A model generated the notes under the pieces. That model saw nothing but the letters and a program-made list of their open reading frames with translations, ran no database searches and had not been told where the DNA came from. A DNA stretch of 64,000 bases from Mucilaginibacter sp. (GTDB taxonomy: Bacteria > Bacteroidota > Bacteroidia > Sphingobacteriales > Sphingobacteriaceae), in assembly GCF_025362475.1 (NCBI RefSeq), contig NZ_JANYGH010000008.1, forward strand, positions 1-64,000, written 5' to 3'. Made by a program: the position numbers and the translations under genes. This document shows positions 17,317-27,489 of the stretch, piece by piece. The first letter of the stretch is position 1. Each line of letters opens with the position of its first letter.

Positions 17317-18969
17317 ATGAAAGTCCGGATACTCGTATTCATAATTCTGTTTGGTGCTATTAAAACCCACGCTCAACTCCTGCAAGAAAAGGAAACCTTT
17401 ACCCATGCCGATAGCTTGCGCGGTAACTTAACGCCATTACGCACGTGTTACGATATCAACTATTACCATCTTGATGTTAAATTTGATATCGCCCAAAAAT
17501 CCATCAGCGGCAGTAACCTTTTTAAGTTTACCGCCACGCAAGATTTTACCCAGCTGCAGTTTGATTTGTTTGCTAACCTTAAAGTAGATAAGATACTTTA
17601 CAAAGGCAAAATACTACCCTTTAAACGCGATGCCAACGCCGTGTTTGTGACCTTCCCTAAAGCTATTGCTAAAGGTAGTAAGGACCAGTTTACGGTATAT
17701 TATTCTGGCAAACCAACCGTTGCCTTAAATGCACCTTGGGACGGCGGATTGGTATTTAAAAAAGATTCGTTAGGTAAACCATGGGTAGCTACTGCTTGCG
17801 AGGGCGTAGGTGCCAGTATCTGGTGGCCCAATAAAGATCACCTGAGCGACGAGGTTGATAGCATGCTTATCAGCATCAGTGTACCTAAGGGACTCAAAGA
17901 TGTGTCTAACGGTCGCCTGCGTAAGGCAACCACATTAAAAGATGGTTACACCCGGTTCGATTGGTTTGTGGCAAACCCCATTAACAATTATGATGTAGTA
18001 GCCAACATTGGCGATTATGTTCATTTCAGCGACAGCTATATGGGCGAAAAAGGCAAGCTTACCATGGATTATTGGGTGCTGCCTGCAAGTCTTGAAAAAG
18101 CAAAAAAACATTTTAGTGCCAATGCAAAACCTATGCTTAAAGCTTTTGAACACTGGTTTGGCCCTTACCCTTTTTATGAGGATGGCTATAAACTGGTAGA
18201 AACCCCGCATTTAGGCATGGAACACCAGAGCGCTACCGCCTATGGTAACCACTTTTTAAATGGTTATATGGGCTACGATATGTCGGGCACGGGCTGGGGA
18301 CTAAAATGGGATTACATCATCATTCACGAAAGCGGGCACGAATGGTTCGGCAACAACATTACCGGGAAAGATCTGGGCGATATGTGGGTCCATGAAAGCT
18401 TTACCTGCTATTCCGAATCCATGTTCATTGAAGATAACTGGGGCAAAAAAGCCGGACAGGAGTATAACTTTGGTTTAAGGGATGGTATTAATAACGACAG
18501 TCCATTGGTAGGCCCCTACAACGTGAACAAAGAAGGTTCGGGCGATATGTACCCTAAAGGTGCGGTTGTGCTCAACATGGTACGTACCATCATTAATGAC
18601 GACGAAAAATGGCGGGATATTCTGCGAGGCCTAAACAAAACATTCTATCATCAAACGGTAACTTACGCGCAGGTTGTTGATTATATTAACGGGCAGTCGG
18701 GCAAAAACCTGTTACCGGTATTTGATCAATACATGCATTACAAAAACCTGCCAACGCTGGAGTTTGCTACAAAAGGCGGTAAATTTTGCAGCAGGTGGAT
18801 AGCAGATGTAAAAGATTTTACCATGCCGGTTTTGGTACGGGTAAAAGGCGGCGAATATAAATTCATCACACCAACAACCCGTTTTACCCCCGTTGATTTG
18901 GAGGGCGCAGCCAAAGATAATATTGAGGTAGATACCTTTAACTTTTATATTGGGGTATTGGTTGATTAA
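17317..18969 (+). CDS. M1-family zinc metallopeptidase (tandem copy 1)
   Basis: The 550-residue protein has a signal peptide (cleavage after THAQ), an N-terminal beta domain and a thermolysin-like domain. The zinc motif HESGH spans residues 337-341 and the third ligand is Glu360. The exopeptidase motif reads GMEHQ rather than GAMEN, as I recall for many Bacteroidota members. It is probably a periplasmic or outer-membrane aminopeptidase. It ends without a type IX sorting domain. The next gene is a close paralogue 73 bp downstream. Confidence 0.87.
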   Translation: MKVRILVFIILFGAIKTHAQLLQEKETFTHADSLRGNLTPLRTCYDINYYHLDVKFDIAQKSISGSNLFKFTATQDFTQLQFDLFANLKVDKILYKGKILPFKRDANAVFVTFPKAIAKGSKDQFTVYYSGKPTVALNAPWDGGLVFKKDSLGKPWVATACEGVGASIWWPNKDHLSDEVDSMLISISVPKGLKDVSNGRLRKATTLKDGYTRFDWFVANPINNYDVVANIGDYVHFSDSYMGEKGKLTMDYWVLPASLEKAKKHFSANAKPMLKAFEHWFGPYPFYEDGYKLVETPHLGMEHQSATAYGNHFLNGYMGYDMSGTGWGLKWDYIIIHESGHEWFGNNITGKDLGDMWVHESFTCYSESMFIEDNWGKKAGQEYNFGLRDGINNDSPLVGPYNVNKEGSGDMYPKGAVVLNMVRTIINDDEKWRDILRGLNKTFYHQTVTYAQVVDYINGQSGKNLLPVFDQYMHYKNLPTLEFATKGGKFCSRWIADVKDFTMPVLVRVKGGEYKFITPTTRFTPVDLEGAAKDNIEVDTFNFYIGVLVD

Positions 18970-19042
18970 ATTGAGTGAGAGGTTGATTAAGTGAGTGGTT
19001 GACTGGAGCAAAAAAAATTAGAAACGATTTACATAAACACGA

Positions 19043-20719
19043 ATGCAAAATAAAAACCTATACAAATGCGCACTTAGCTTATTGATGGCGGGTGCAAGCT
19101 TACTTCCGGCTAAGGCGCAACTGGGCGTTGCAAAAGAAACTTTTACACGTGCCGATACTTTACGCGGATCATTAACCACACCGCTGCGTACCTGTTATGA
19201 TATTAACTACTATCACTTGGATGTGAAGTTTGATATCGATAAAAAATTCATCAGTGGTAATGTATTATTCAAGTTTACGGCTGTTAATGATTTTAATAAG
19301 TTGCAATTTGATCTTTGGAATAACCTGCAGATAGCAAAAGTGGTTTACAAAGGTCAGGAATTGAAATACACCCGTGAATTTAACGCCGTGTTTGTAACCT
19401 TCCCTAAAAACATTACTAAAGGCAGTAAGGATGAATTTACAGTGTACTACTCGGGCAATCCTACCATAGCCAAACGTGCTCCCTGGGATGGAGGCGTTGA
19501 GTACAATACCGATTCATTAGGTCATGCATGGGTATCCACCGCCTGCCAGGGCATGGGAGCCAGCGTTTGGTGGCCTACTAAAGATCAGCAGGCCGATGAA
19601 GTGGATAGCGCGCTCATCAGCATCAGCGTACCAAAAGGTTTAAAAGATGTGTCAAATGGTCGTTTACGTAAAGTTACCGATCTGAAAGATGGGTATACCC
19701 GGTTCGATTGGTTTGTAAGTAACCCCATCAATAATTATGATATTGAAGCCAACATTGGCGATTACACCCATTACGAGGGTATTTACAATGGCGAAAAAGG
19801 TAAACTTACCATGGATTTTTGGCCATTAAGCTACAACCTTGACAAAGCTAAAGCCCAATGGGGCCTTGATGCGCCGCGGATGCTGAAAGCTTTTGAAAAC
19901 TGGTTTGGCCCTTATCCTTTTTATGAGGATGGCTACAAACTGGTAGAAAGTCATCACCTGGGTATGGAGCACCAGAGCGGAACGGCCTATGGTAATCATT
20001 ATAAAAACGGCTACCTCGGTCGCGACCTTTCGGGTACAGGCTGGGGACTTAAATGGGATTTTATAGTTGTGCACGAAAGCGGGCACGAGTGGTTCGGCAA
20101 TAACATTACCTCAAAAGACCTCGGTGATATGTGGATCCACGAAAGTTTCACCAATTATTCTGAATCGCTATTTGTAGAAACTTTTTATGGCAAACAAGCC
20201 GGCCAGGAATATGTATACGGCACCCGCGCAAGCATCGTAAACGACAGGCCTATAGTTGGTCCGTATAACGTGAACAAAGAAGGCTCGGGCGATATGTATT
20301 ACAAAGGCGGCAATATGCTAAACATGATCCGCACCATTATTAACGACGATGAAAAATGGCGTAGTGTACTGCGCGGACTTAACAAAACGTTCTACCATCA
20401 AACCGTTACCTATGATCAGGTTGTGGATTATATCAACAAGCAATCGGGGATGGATCTGTCGCCGATATTTGACCAATACCTGCACTACAAAACCCTGCCT
20501 ATACTGGAGCTGATGGTAAAAGATGGCAAAACCCTCGCCCGCTGGACCAGCGCAGATGCTAAAGGCTTCAATATGCCGGTAAAAGTTAGGGTTAAAGGTG
20601 GCGACTATAAATTTATTACCCCAACAACCCGCTTTAAACCTATTGAACTCGACGGCGCAACAAAGGATAATATTGAGATTGATACGTTCAATTTTTATAT
20701 TGGAGTGCTGGTAGAGTAA
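19043..20719 (+). CDS. M1-family zinc metallopeptidase (tandem copy 2)
   Basis: The 558-residue protein is closely similar to its upstream neighbour over the whole length, including RTCYDINYYHLDVKFDI near the N-terminus and VDTFNFYIGVLV-like C-termini. It has a signal peptide (to about AKAQ), HESGH at residues 344-348 and Glu367 as third zinc ligand. Both copies appear catalytically intact, so this is a functional tandem duplication. Divergent surface segments may give different peptide preferences. Confidence 0.87.
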   Translation: MQNKNLYKCALSLLMAGASLLPAKAQLGVAKETFTRADTLRGSLTTPLRTCYDINYYHLDVKFDIDKKFISGNVLFKFTAVNDFNKLQFDLWNNLQIAKVVYKGQELKYTREFNAVFVTFPKNITKGSKDEFTVYYSGNPTIAKRAPWDGGVEYNTDSLGHAWVSTACQGMGASVWWPTKDQQADEVDSALISISVPKGLKDVSNGRLRKVTDLKDGYTRFDWFVSNPINNYDIEANIGDYTHYEGIYNGEKGKLTMDFWPLSYNLDKAKAQWGLDAPRMLKAFENWFGPYPFYEDGYKLVESHHLGMEHQSGTAYGNHYKNGYLGRDLSGTGWGLKWDFIVVHESGHEWFGNNITSKDLGDMWIHESFTNYSESLFVETFYGKQAGQEYVYGTRASIVNDRPIVGPYNVNKEGSGDMYYKGGNMLNMIRTIINDDEKWRSVLRGLNKTFYHQTVTYDQVVDYINKQSGMDLSPIFDQYLHYKTLPILELMVKDGKTLARWTSADAKGFNMPVKVRVKGGDYKFITPTTRFKPIELDGATKDNIEIDTFNFYIGVLVE

Positions 20720-21141
20720 AAGTAAGTTTGTTTTGCTAAGTGATGAATTTCGCGAAACGCTGAAGGAGAAATGACAAATCGATTTAAACCCAATGTTATG
20801 CTGAACTTGTTTCAGCACCCCACTTGCTAAGTGTACTTCATGCGGTCCACCTGTCCTGTGGGATCCTGAAACAAGTTCAGGACGACTTCAGTTTTATAAC
20901 TTGTAATAGGTAGTGATGAAACTTAAGGAAACGCTGAAGGAGAAATAACAAACGGCGAAAGACTTACGAAGTTTTAAAACGGCGAAGCCCTCAACGAGGC
21001 CAAAAACAATATTATCGAGTTAAACTTCGTAAGTCTGGGATTCAACAACTTGCCATGGTTAGTAATGAGACATCTGCTTACTCAATAGAAATGACCTATT
21101 TTTAACTTTATTTCTGCCTCCGTGCAACCTCGTCAAAAAAC
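20720..21141. repeat. Intergenic dispersed-repeat patch
   Basis: Three elements lie here. A GCTGAAGGAGAAATGAC-type motif occurs near 20747-20777 and again at 20926-20955, with a relative at 43999-44027. A perfect 15-bp inverted repeat, CTGAACTTGTTTCAG, has arms at 20801-20815 and 20866-20880. An interrupted palindrome (20960-20977 with 21020-21036) resembles the terminator at 1900. No credible gene is present. Confidence 0.7.
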
Positions 21142-21174
21142 TTGCGTCATATAGACACAAAACATACAGTTAAC

Positions 21175-21906
21175 ATGAAATTATTAAGCAAAATATTACT
21201 GGTTACCGTTTTGGTAACGGGTACTGCAGGTTATACAATAGCAAAAACTTATTCAACAGAAGTAACTCAAAATACAGAAGATCGCCATATTACCGGTTTC
21301 AGTTCGGTAAATGTTGCAGGTTCATTCGATGTAGTTATTACACAGGGATCTACCGAGTCGGTTAAGGTACAGGCCCCGTCTGATATTATTAGTCGGATCA
21401 TCACCGAAGTTGAAGGCGGTGTACTTAAAATATATACTAAAAGTGATAATGACTGGCACTGGTTTAATGGAGGTCATAAAAAAATAATGATCTATGTATC
21501 GGCTAAAGAGCTTAATGGCGTCATCCTTTCAGGATCTGGCGATGTATCTTTTAAAGGGGGCATCCGCGCCAATTCCTTTAAACTGAAACTTACAGGATCT
21601 GGTGATGTAACTGGCAGATTGGATGTAAAATCACTGGACGCTGTTTTGGCCGGATCCGGAGATATTACTATAAGTGGTAGTGCCGATAACTCCAATATCA
21701 GCGTTGCCGGCTCTGGCGATTATTCTGCCAGAGACCTTGTTACAAATACGGCATCAGTACGTGTTGCAGGCTCTGGCGATGTCAGAATAAACGTTAGTCA
21801 GAAACTTGATGCATCGGTTATAGGTTCGGGCGATGTACACTACACAGGTAGTGTTAAAAACATCAACAGCTCCAAAGTGGGTAGTGGCGATATTAGCAGA
21901 ATGTAA
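21175..21906 (+). CDS. GIN-domain (DUF2807) exported beta-helical protein
   Basis: The protein has about 243 residues from the ATG at 21175. A TTG at 21142 would add 11 residues before the signal peptide and is less likely. The signal peptide is followed by GFSSVNVAGSFDVVI and repeated GSGDV/GSGDI turns about every 19-24 residues, marks of the GIN/DUF2807 putative auto-transporter adhesin head domain. It is likely a small right-handed beta-helix in the periplasm or on the surface. Function is unknown. Confidence 0.85.
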   Translation: MKLLSKILLVTVLVTGTAGYTIAKTYSTEVTQNTEDRHITGFSSVNVAGSFDVVITQGSTESVKVQAPSDIISRIITEVEGGVLKIYTKSDNDWHWFNGGHKKIMIYVSAKELNGVILSGSGDVSFKGGIRANSFKLKLTGSGDVTGRLDVKSLDAVLAGSGDITISGSADNSNISVAGSGDYSARDLVTNTASVRVAGSGDVRINVSQKLDASVIGSGDVHYTGSVKNINSSKVGSGDISRM

Positions 21907-21964
21907 AAACCTCGCCTAAACAGCGAAGCTATTCTCCGAAAGAGGAAACATTAAGATAAAAATG

Positions 21965-21996
21965 AAAAAAAGCGATGAGAAACTCATCGCTTTTTT
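21965..21996. terminator. Bidirectional terminator
   Basis: An AGCGATGAG/CTCATCGCT stem with an AAA loop is flanked by A7 and T6 runs, between convergent GIN-domain and DUF2490 genes. Confidence 0.88.
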
Positions 21997-22044
21997 CGTT
22001 TAAACTATTTTCACGTCCTCTTCATTGAAGAGAGCCGGCTGATT

Positions 22045-22770
22045 CTAAAATCTGGTATAAAAAGCCAGCTGAGCCACGTGATTAAGCGTATAGCTTTCTG
22101 CTTGTTTAATGTATTGATTAAGGTAACCTGTCTCCACATCTATCATCTTGTTGATACGATACCCTACCGCAACGTAGGCCCTGTTCTGATCAAAAAAGTG
22201 CTTATTCCCCTTGTTTTTATTTTGGATGTTTACAAACACTTCGTTTTGCAAGGCAACAAACGGCCCTTTGTTAAATGCTCCCGAATCTTTTTTCAGTGGG
22301 ATAACTCCTCTCGCAAAATATCTTAAGCGCTGCGCAAAATACTGATCGTTCTTATTTGCCGCGGTGTGGCCCAGGAAACGCTGCTCTAAGCGGAAACGGT
22401 GTGCTACTGCAATGTTTTTATTTACTTTGTGCGAATAGGTATACTGCTCCCATATACGGTGTTCCGGGCGGAAGGTTTGGTCGCCCGCTGTATTGCGGCC
22501 ATAAGTGGCTATATATGCATATCCCAAGGCTCCTACCTTATTTTTAGCGAAGTAATAATTAGCCGATGGACGCAGCAATATGTGCTTTAGATAGCTAAGC
22601 TCATCATGTGAACGGAGCTGCCCATCAAACGAATACCCCCAGTGCTCAGATAATTTTTGGCTATGGAACAAAGCCGCCCATGCCGAAAACTGGTTATCCT
22701 GCGCAAATAGCTTCGCAGGTACTATAAACAATAAAACTATTAAAACTGCTAATTTTTGCTTCAACTTCAT
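22045..22770 (-). CDS. DUF2490 outer-membrane beta-barrel protein
   Basis: The 241-residue protein has a signal peptide ending about KLFAQ, alternating beta-strand patterns with Tyr/Phe girdles and a terminal aromatic residue (AFYTRF), all typical of small outer-membrane barrels. The FSAWAALFHSQKLSEHWGY start and HRIWEQYTY match DUF2490. Function of this family is unknown. It follows another barrel-like gene by about 40 bp on the same strand. Confidence 0.8.
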   Translation of the reverse strand: MKLKQKLAVLIVLLFIVPAKLFAQDNQFSAWAALFHSQKLSEHWGYSFDGQLRSHDELSYLKHILLRPSANYYFAKNKVGALGYAYIATYGRNTAGDQTFRPEHRIWEQYTYSHKVNKNIAVAHRFRLEQRFLGHTAANKNDQYFAQRLRYFARGVIPLKKDSGAFNKGPFVALQNEVFVNIQNKNKGNKHFFDQNRAYVAVGYRINKMIDVETGYLNQYIKQAESYTLNHVAQLAFYTRF

Positions 22771-22810
22771 AGATGTATATATTATTTAATAAAATCGTAC
22801 TAACCAATTT

Positions 22811-23839
22811 TTAATCCTTCAACCTGATTAAGGTCCTTCTGCCCAGGTCAACAGTTACCCTGAAAGCTTCCTGGTTACTTGTTTTAAAGCCAGGTGTTTG
22901 GTGAAAACTTAAAATAAACTGCCCTTTTATCCTATTGTACAGGAAAGGCGTCCATATAATATCCATACGGTTGTACGTTTTCTTTTCATAAAACGCATCA
23001 CCGTACATGATATGATGTCCTTGCCCTTTATAAAATTCATCAAACAATGCAAAACGGTGATAGCCAAAATAAACATTTGCCACAAAGCCCGCTGGCTTTT
23101 GGAAACCATCAACCCCACGGGTTCGTTCAAATGACATCATACCTCCTGCTTCTATTGATAAGGAATCAAGAAAGGTTTTGTGGCCAAAATCGAGCCCTAA
23201 CCTTATCTGCCCCGCCCCGTTATCTTGTATATTATCATTAGGGACCGCTATAATTGCACCGGCATCGTGCTCCAGCATAAAATTGTGCGATACATAAAAC
23301 ATACCTGTAACCGATGGCTTGTACCTGCCCGAAAATCCAAATAAAAACTGCTCTCTATCTGTATTGGTTTGGCGGCTTACCCAATCTATCCAGCCGGTTT
23401 CTACAAAATGATCGTTATGCACACGTGCTAAAAGCCCCTGGATATTGGGACGATAATAGCGCAAGGTATCATTAAGTATTGCCCGTGGATAATCATCAAG
23501 TAAACCCTCACGAGGGAAAGCCCCGGCATTAAAAAGCCAGCTTTTACCTGTAAAGCTATAATAGGCAATTGGGTCTACTTTTAAAAAATAAGGTTTGGCG
23601 CCAAACTCATGAATACCATTGGCACCCACAATAAAGTGATTTAAACTATCAAGGTTCCATCCCACATCAAGAGCGGTACGCACACCATTGTAGGTGCGAG
23701 ATCGTAATACAAACGGCTTATACTCGCGGTTGTCCATAAAGCCCATCGCGTTAAAATGAATATCAATGGTTTGCTGTGCCAGCGCGGCAGTACCGGTAAT
23801 TATTGTAAAAACTGCAAGTAAGTATATTCTTTTAAACAT
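22811..23839 (-). CDS. Predicted outer-membrane beta-barrel protein
   Basis: The 342-residue protein has a signal peptide (through about ALAQQ) followed by repeated amphipathic strands rich in Gly and aromatic residues, suggesting a porin-like barrel. I cannot name a family. It is 11 bp downstream of the ArnT-like gene and 40 bp upstream of the DUF2490 gene, so the three form one operon. Confidence 0.65.
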   Translation of the reverse strand: MFKRIYLLAVFTIITGTAALAQQTIDIHFNAMGFMDNREYKPFVLRSRTYNGVRTALDVGWNLDSLNHFIVGANGIHEFGAKPYFLKVDPIAYYSFTGKSWLFNAGAFPREGLLDDYPRAILNDTLRYYRPNIQGLLARVHNDHFVETGWIDWVSRQTNTDREQFLFGFSGRYKPSVTGMFYVSHNFMLEHDAGAIIAVPNDNIQDNGAGQIRLGLDFGHKTFLDSLSIEAGGMMSFERTRGVDGFQKPAGFVANVYFGYHRFALFDEFYKGQGHHIMYGDAFYEKKTYNRMDIIWTPFLYNRIKGQFILSFHQTPGFKTSNQEAFRVTVDLGRRTLIRLKD

Positions 23840-23850
23840 AGGTGTAATTA

Positions 23851-25575
23851 TTATTTAACTGTAAAACTAATACCATCGCTGTTCCTGCCTCCCTGGAACG
23901 GCTCTGTACGCAAGGAGAAGAACAGCAGATAATTTGCCTTTTTCTCAGGAGCAGTAAGGGTAAAGGCATAGTCGGTTTGTTCGCCTGGTTTCAGAGATAT
24001 ATTATTAAAGTCATCTCCCGAAGCTTGTGTCTTCACTATGTCCTCACCGATTAGTATACAGGCTTCTAAGGTAAGCGGATGCGTTTGGTTTTTGTTGCTG
24101 AGGTTAATGGTATATGAATATGGATTAGTTATCCTCATATTGATTACATGCTTTTGTCCGGGTGCAAATGCAAAATTAGGAGATAAAATTTTACATTTCA
24201 CTTTTTGGTAAGTGCGGGTATCCTCTACCCAGCTGCCATACCATTTCCCCCTGATGGTCATACTATCGGTAGTAACATTGGGTATCTTATCATGAGTAAG
24301 ATAATAAACTCTTTTATGCTGAAATTGCTCCTCAAACGGCCACATATCAAACTGGGTGGTTCGGTAATACCGGGAATCATAGGCAAACCCTTTTAAAGAG
24401 TTGGTGTAATAAGAATATCTTGATGGATCCTGGTACTCATTTTTCATGACCAAATAGCTATCGCCAATTTTGGCATGAATAGCATCCGCCCATTTATGAT
24501 GACCAAAGTATGCCTCTAACTGTTCATTCCCTTTTAAAATATCAAAGCCTGAAACTACACACAACCTAAACGCCACAAACAACGCGATATTGGTAATGCT
24601 TAAACGATACAACCATTTAGGGTTCAATCCCCTTTCCTTAAGATTAATGAGTGCAAGCATTACCAAAGGCACAAAGCCAATGAGGGCATAATGTAACTGC
24701 ACAGTAGCCTTTAATGAGCTCAGGATAAAAAAGGCGAATGTGCATACCATGTTCACCTGCAGGGCCCTCATAAATTTATCCTGAATCCGGGTAGTAAAGG
24801 ATGCATAAAACAAGTACCAGGATGTGAGCGCGCCACCCAAAAGCAATTGACCAAAAAAGAAATCAGATCCGGCATTGAAGTGAAAACCGCCGCCTTCCCG
24901 CTCAAACAGGCTAATATTTATAGCCGGGAAGTTATGGTGATACTGCCATAAAATATGAGGCACATACAAACCCAGAGCCAAAAACACAATAAAATAAAAA
25001 GAAGGACGCCTTAAAAGTTTAAGATTTGATAGCAGGGTAAAACTAACCACCAATATACCATGGTACTTACTGTACATAAGGCAAGCCACTACTATGCCCA
25101 ATATCAGGGCCAGTTTCCAGCTGTTGTTATCAATGTATTGCTGGTAAAAACAGTAAAACAGCACTGTAAAGAAAAGCAGTGGCGCATCGGGTGTGGCGGT
25201 AAAGCCATAGATATGGAACACCCATACGCCCGACATCAGCAAAATAAACCATTTGGTACTTACTTCATACCTTTTAAGCATCAGCCAGATGATGTAGATA
25301 GAGAGCGTGCTCGATATAACCATCGCCAGCCGTGTTCCCAGTTCGTTATGCATCAGCATATCACCCATGCGGATAAATACAGCCACCATAGGCGGGTGGT
25401 AGTAGAAACCCCAATCCATCATGCGCGAGAAGATCCAGTAGTAGGCTTCATCGGCATGCACCTCTAAAGTGGAAGCCTGCAGGATGTTTAGCGCCGTCCA
25501 CAGCAATAAAAAATAAATAATGGGCTTGTTGTATTTTGTTTGGGCCGGCGTATTAATTATGGCGGTATCCTGCAT
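23851..25575 (-). CDS. ArnT/GT39-like membrane glycosyltransferase
   Basis: From the ATG at 25573-25575 the protein has about 574 residues; an in-frame GTG at 25626 would extend it by 17. It has about ten membrane helices, the HADEAYYW first-loop acidic motif and YYHPPMV, typical of polyprenyl-phosphate sugar transferases. A roughly 130-residue C-terminal extracytoplasmic domain (NMRITNPYSYTINL) is beta-rich. It heads an operon with two outer-membrane barrel genes, suggesting envelope glycosylation. Confidence 0.78.
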   Translation of the reverse strand: MQDTAIINTPAQTKYNKPIIYFLLLWTALNILQASTLEVHADEAYYWIFSRMMDWGFYYHPPMVAVFIRMGDMLMHNELGTRLAMVISSTLSIYIIWLMLKRYEVSTKWFILLMSGVWVFHIYGFTATPDAPLLFFTVLFYCFYQQYIDNNSWKLALILGIVVACLMYSKYHGILVVSFTLLSNLKLLRRPSFYFIVFLALGLYVPHILWQYHHNFPAINISLFEREGGGFHFNAGSDFFFGQLLLGGALTSWYLFYASFTTRIQDKFMRALQVNMVCTFAFFILSSLKATVQLHYALIGFVPLVMLALINLKERGLNPKWLYRLSITNIALFVAFRLCVVSGFDILKGNEQLEAYFGHHKWADAIHAKIGDSYLVMKNEYQDPSRYSYYTNSLKGFAYDSRYYRTTQFDMWPFEEQFQHKRVYYLTHDKIPNVTTDSMTIRGKWYGSWVEDTRTYQKVKCKILSPNFAFAPGQKHVINMRITNPYSYTINLSNKNQTHPLTLEACILIGEDIVKTQASGDDFNNISLKPGEQTDYAFTLTAPEKKANYLLFFSLRTEPFQGGRNSDGISFTVK

Positions 25576-25719
25576 TAATGAACTATTGAAATTGAGTTTG
25601 TAAAGGTATAATAAAACACCAAACACATAAAACTATCCCTATCATGAATAAGTAATTTGATGAAATAATAACCTAAATCTTCCTACTTTAGCCCTCCAAT
25701 AACTAAACAATTATCTATA

Positions 25720-26175
25720 ATGCTCAAATCAATAGAACTAATCAGAGGACCAAGGGAATTGGCGCTCAACCAGGTGAAGGACCTTACGCTGGAACAGCTT
25801 AACCACGTACCTCAGGGTTTTAACAACAATATCATCTGGAATATAGCACACATGATATCGGGTCAACAGGGTATTTTTTATACCCGTGCAGGTTTACCGG
25901 TAATAGTGGACGACAAATACTATACCCCCTACCGCCCGGAAACTAAACCAACTACTTTTGTGGGGGCCGAAGATGTAGCCATCATCAAAGAACTATTCCT
26001 TTCAACTATCGATCAGCTGGAAACAGATGTTAACAACAACCTGTTTGTAAACTACCCAACCTGGAGCACCCGGTATGGCACTACTGTAAATTCTGTTGAA
26101 ACCGCGCTGGCATTTTTGCCTTTTCATGAAGGTTTACACTTCGGGTACATGATGGCATTGAAAAGAGTATTATAA
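25720..26175 (+). CDS. DinB-like four-helix metal-binding protein
   Basis: The 151-residue protein has the DinB_2 layout: NIIWNIAHMISGQQ (first His) and FHEGLHFGYM near the C-terminus (further His ligands). These three histidines normally hold a divalent metal in a four-helix bundle. Related proteins include bacillithiol and mycothiol S-transferases and damage-inducible proteins. Activity here is unknown. It is divergent from the ArnT-like gene and single. Confidence 0.82.
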   Translation: MLKSIELIRGPRELALNQVKDLTLEQLNHVPQGFNNNIIWNIAHMISGQQGIFYTRAGLPVIVDDKYYTPYRPETKPTTFVGAEDVAIIKELFLSTIDQLETDVNNNLFVNYPTWSTRYGTTVNSVETALAFLPFHEGLHFGYMMALKRVL

Positions 26176-26361
26176 GGTAATATAGTGTGTTCGATTTTGC
26201 GTGTGGATTTCCGGCAAACCCTGTTGACGAAGTGTACCCGATCATCGACCCAACAACGGCCGAATAAATAATATTACTTTTCCTTTTCTATAAATTCATT
26301 TATACCCTTTTTACGCTTTTTTTTTACAAAAAAACTTCTGAATTGTACGTTATTTGGTAAT

Positions 26362-27324
26362 ATGAATCCCACTACAACTCCGATTCTCTTCTTGATTTTC
26401 AATCGTCCGAGCCATACCAAAAAAGTTTTTGATGCTATCAAGATCCAAAAACCCAAAACTCTCTTTATAGCCGCAGATGGGCCGAGAAAAGACCGACCTG
26501 GTGAATTTGAAAAATGTGAACTTGTCAAAAAAAACGTTTTGGATGCGATTGATTGGGATTGTGATGTTAAACTTTTATTTAGAACAGAAAACTTAGGTTG
26601 CGGAAAAGCAGTATATGGAGCAATAAACTGGTTTTTTGAAAACGTGGAAGAAGGAATAATATTGGAAGACGATTGTGTGCCCGGAAATAGCTTTTTTTAT
26701 TTTTGTGAGGAGCTATTAAACAGGTACAGAGATACTGAACAGATTATGCATATCAATGGCACACGGTTTCAGCATACAAGCAATTTCGGAAACAAAAGCT
26801 ATTATTTCAGCAACTATATACATCCTTATGGATGGGCTACCTGGCGGCGCGCATGGCAAAAATATCAGTTTGATATTCCTGTAGAAACAAGCGAAGAGTT
26901 TAAAATCATACTAAAACAAAAATTTCCGGATGTTCTTGAAAGGCATCTTTGGGAAACATCCTTTTTAGGCATGGCTCAGAATAAAATAGATACATGGGAC
27001 ACACAATGGAATTACAGCATTTATAAGTCTTCGGGTTTTGCAATTACGCCAGTATTAAACCTTGTTTCAAACATAGGCTTTGACGATGAAGCAACGCACA
27101 CCAATGAATATACCGTGGGCATTGCAGATTTATCAATAAATACAATAGATACAATTGTGCATCCTCAAAAAATAGCTGTATCAAAGGCGGCTGACAGGCA
27201 TACTTATAAAAAGCATTACGAACTTAAGATCACTCTTTTTAATAAATTAAAATTTAAAATTGGCAAGGTCCTTCCTTTTGTAAAAACCGCCTATTTAAGA
27301 TTATTTTTAAAAAAGGACTTCTAA
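26362..27324 (+). CDS. GT-A-fold nucleotide-sugar glycosyltransferase
   Basis: The 320-residue protein has a GT-A core: PILFLIFNRP (strand 1), FIAADGPRKDRPGE, and an acidic metal motif in GIILEDDCVPGNSF. WATWRRAWQ follows in the acceptor half. It resembles uncharacterised GT2-like proteins of polysaccharide clusters. No signal peptide or membrane helix is seen. It begins a run of three plus-strand envelope-type genes, but the 165-bp gap leaves operon membership open. Confidence 0.75.
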   Translation: MNPTTTPILFLIFNRPSHTKKVFDAIKIQKPKTLFIAADGPRKDRPGEFEKCELVKKNVLDAIDWDCDVKLLFRTENLGCGKAVYGAINWFFENVEEGIILEDDCVPGNSFFYFCEELLNRYRDTEQIMHINGTRFQHTSNFGNKSYYFSNYIHPYGWATWRRAWQKYQFDIPVETSEEFKIILKQKFPDVLERHLWETSFLGMAQNKIDTWDTQWNYSIYKSSGFAITPVLNLVSNIGFDDEATHTNEYTVGIADLSINTIDTIVHPQKIAVSKAADRHTYKKHYELKITLFNKLKFKIGKVLPFVKTAYLRLFLKKDF

Positions 27325-27489
27325 AAACAAAAACGATACCTGATCTAAAGCTTTATAAAAATTTAAAATAAGTCCACTAACTGACCTCAAGACTTTCAAA
27401 TTTCAATTATTTAAAGACCGATTTTGCGGCTCGTCTATTAATTAAAATCCAGTCGTTTTTTTCTACTTTTATAGAAAAACCTGAACGCG

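Noticed and set aside
20720..21174. TTG start at 21142 for the GIN-domain gene
   Set aside because: It would place 11 polar residues before a normal signal peptide that begins at the ATG at 21175.
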